The notes beneath the pieces were generated by a model that made no database searches, was not told where the DNA came from, and was given only the letters and a program-made list of their open reading frames with translations. Shown here piece after piece: positions 62,325-64,000 of a stretch of 64,000 nucleotides of DNA. Source of the DNA: Toxoplasma gondii ME49. Its lineage: Eukaryota; Apicomplexa; Conoidasida; Eucoccidiorida; Sarcocystidae. The first letter of the stretch is position 1; each line of letters starts with the position of its first letter. The stretch spans positions 372,001 through 436,000 of the forward strand of contig NC_031467.1 of NCBI RefSeq assembly GCF_000006565.2. Reading direction: 5' to 3'. Position numbers and translations under genes: made by a program.

Positions 62325-64000
62325 CGTTCAACGTAAGGCGAAACCGGTTCCGTGGTTGAAGATGCGGCAGAGCGGCCGGCGGAAAAATTGAGACGAGAAA
62401 GAAGCGAATTCACCGCAACTCGTTCTCAAAAAAAACTGTTTGGTGAATATTCACAGCCGTTTCTGGGCGTTTCGTCATGAAAGTGAAGGGTCACCACAAT
62501 AGGATACCCGAACCACTCGCAGAGGCTGGGGTGTACAAACACCTCGGATCCGAAGACCTGTTTACCGCGGGAAGTGCGTCACTAAGCTCTCCCTGTGAAT
62601 CTGGGTAGTAGCTGCATTCAGTGCTGGCTGGAGAAACAAACGGAAGAGGTGAAATGGAGAAAAAAACGCGAAACCTCTCGTTTGTCTCGAACCCCCCTCC
62701 CCGCAACACCGGAACCGAATCGCCCAAAGACGCTTCTTGGTAGTTTAGACGGAAGTCCCTTTTTGTCGGATTCCCTGGCGCACGAACGAAATAGTGTCGG
62801 TACGTTGTTCAGGAAACAGCTCAAAATTAATTTGCAACCTGCAAAGTGCATGCACTGACCATGTTGTGTGGCCCAGTTCGTGCCTCGACAAGAAAGTGGA
62901 CGGCAGGAGAAACCGGAACTTCACACCGTTAAGAGAAACGCGCTTCTACCTGGGTACCGAGTAAGAAAGAAGTATGAGCCGATTCGAACATCCAAGGGGG
63001 AGTGCAAAATGGCAGTCAGGGGAACTCCGGGACAACCGCAACAAATCGGTTCTTTGGACGAAAAGACAGGGGGTTCGGCGAGCACCGAAACGACTGTGAA
63101 GACGATCGTCCACCGTTCAGACATGCGAAAGGGTTTCCAAGCGAAAAGATATGGAGAAGGCAATTGGGAGGGAACGGGGTTGGAATCGACCAAAGAACCG
63201 ATCGTTGTCCAAAGTCGCGACTGTTGAGAAGCGGCTTAGGCAAAGGTGGCAGCCGAGGTATCAGCATCCATTTCACAGAAACGGAGCGCCGGGCGACGAC
63301 ATCAGTGCCCATATATGGCTTAGAGAAACGCAGAAAAGCACGAAAAGGCGAAAACGCCGGCATAGATCCAGTGTTTTCCAGTTTTCCGGTTGCAGCCTTG
63401 CCTCAGAGACGGTGTACCCCGGTGCTGCATGCAGAAGTGTGTCGACGGGCTGGAGGGTGAACGGTGGATGAAAACGAAACGTGCGAGAGAGTTTTCGTAC
63501 TTTTCACGAACGTTCTCCTTTGCTGTTTGAAGCAATCATTTGATTGTGTCGAGAAATGAAGGACGAGATCTCATTTTCTCTTCGCCAGAAAGCGGCAAGA
63601 CCCCTAGGGTGTGATGGAATTACACCGCACTATAGAGGACGTCTTTGTGAGGATTGTAGCAGGGGTAGCTCTAGAATGAATTCAAGAGGAAAGAATTAAG
63701 AGGTAGCGAGATCTGAAACGAAATAATCACGGTTTTGAGAAGAGAAACAACATTGTTGGTGTGCGAGGCTGCCCTCCGTTGTTTGATTCTGTTGCAACGC
63801 GGTTAGATGAGCCTTTTTGGCACAAACACGAACCCAGCAGTTGCGCGAAACAGCAGTTTACTTGTTTGTTTCAAGGGCCTGGCCCTGCGTACACTCCTGA
63901 CCCTCTGCTTGCACAGGCAAGCAACTAGATACGGGTGAGAACAACAAGCGCATTTTGCAAACTCTCACAGGGGGGAATTCCCATGCAAGAACCGTTGCTT
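62325..64000. other. Upstream region of prefoldin 2, no gene seen
   Basis: About 1.7 kb upstream of the prefoldin 2 ATG to the window end, expected to hold its promoter and 5' UTR. Several open frames of 70-150 codons overlap on both strands between 62600 and 63540 but none has a domain or convincing splice sites. No repeat is visible. Confidence 0.4.

Overview
The window looks like nuclear DNA of a coccidian apicomplexan, most likely Toxoplasma gondii or a very close relative such as Hammondia or Neospora. This is an inference from several features. Genes are intron-rich, with many short GT-AG exons on both strands. Base composition is near 50% GC, and intergenic DNA holds many (TA)n microsatellites. 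Proteins carry long low-complexity insertions, and the eukaryotic housekeeping genes (SEC62, prefoldin 2) sit beside proteins I cannot place. I found no bacterial-type operon, mobile element, CRISPR array or confident tRNA/rRNA gene.

I rebuilt eight gene models by hand, joining exons at GT-AG sites and requiring the reading phase to match at every junction. From left to right they are: (1) the 3' part of an unrecognised gene (+, 1-5602); (2) a HAD-like protein with a DxDxT motif, resembling App1/DUF2183 (+, 6687-12326); (3) a protein with a PARP-type zinc finger and a PADR1 zinc fold but no catalytic domain (-, 14280-15656); (4) a degenerate EF-hand protein (+, 19019-23947); (5) a 1000-residue coiled-coil protein with a charged 10-residue repeat (-, 25138-33096); (6) a secreted, mostly disordered ~2130-residue protein with a PAN/Apple-like module (+, 37901-46349); (7) the ER translocation protein SEC62 with an unusual cysteine-rich tail (-, 50729-57247); (8) prefoldin subunit 2 (-, 60713-62324).

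The genes are unrelated housekeeping and lineage-specific genes, not a pathway cluster. Large gaps fall between divergent pairs (15.7-19.0 kb and 33.1-37.9 kb, presumed bidirectional promoter regions) and convergent pairs (12.3-14.3, 23.9-25.1 and 46.3-50.7 kb). The 46-53 kb stretch is the richest in simple repeats. Two genes have a splice donor that contains what would otherwise be the stop codon (27555-27560 and 43729-43734), so unspliced reading makes both genes look shorter than the spliced models.

The observations most worth a second look are the catalysis-free PARP-finger/PADR1 protein, the CX3C-rich tail of SEC62, the donor/stop overlaps, and the large secreted PAN protein. All exon limits are predictions from sequence alone. 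The first exon of SEC62 and the last exon of gene 6 are the least certain.
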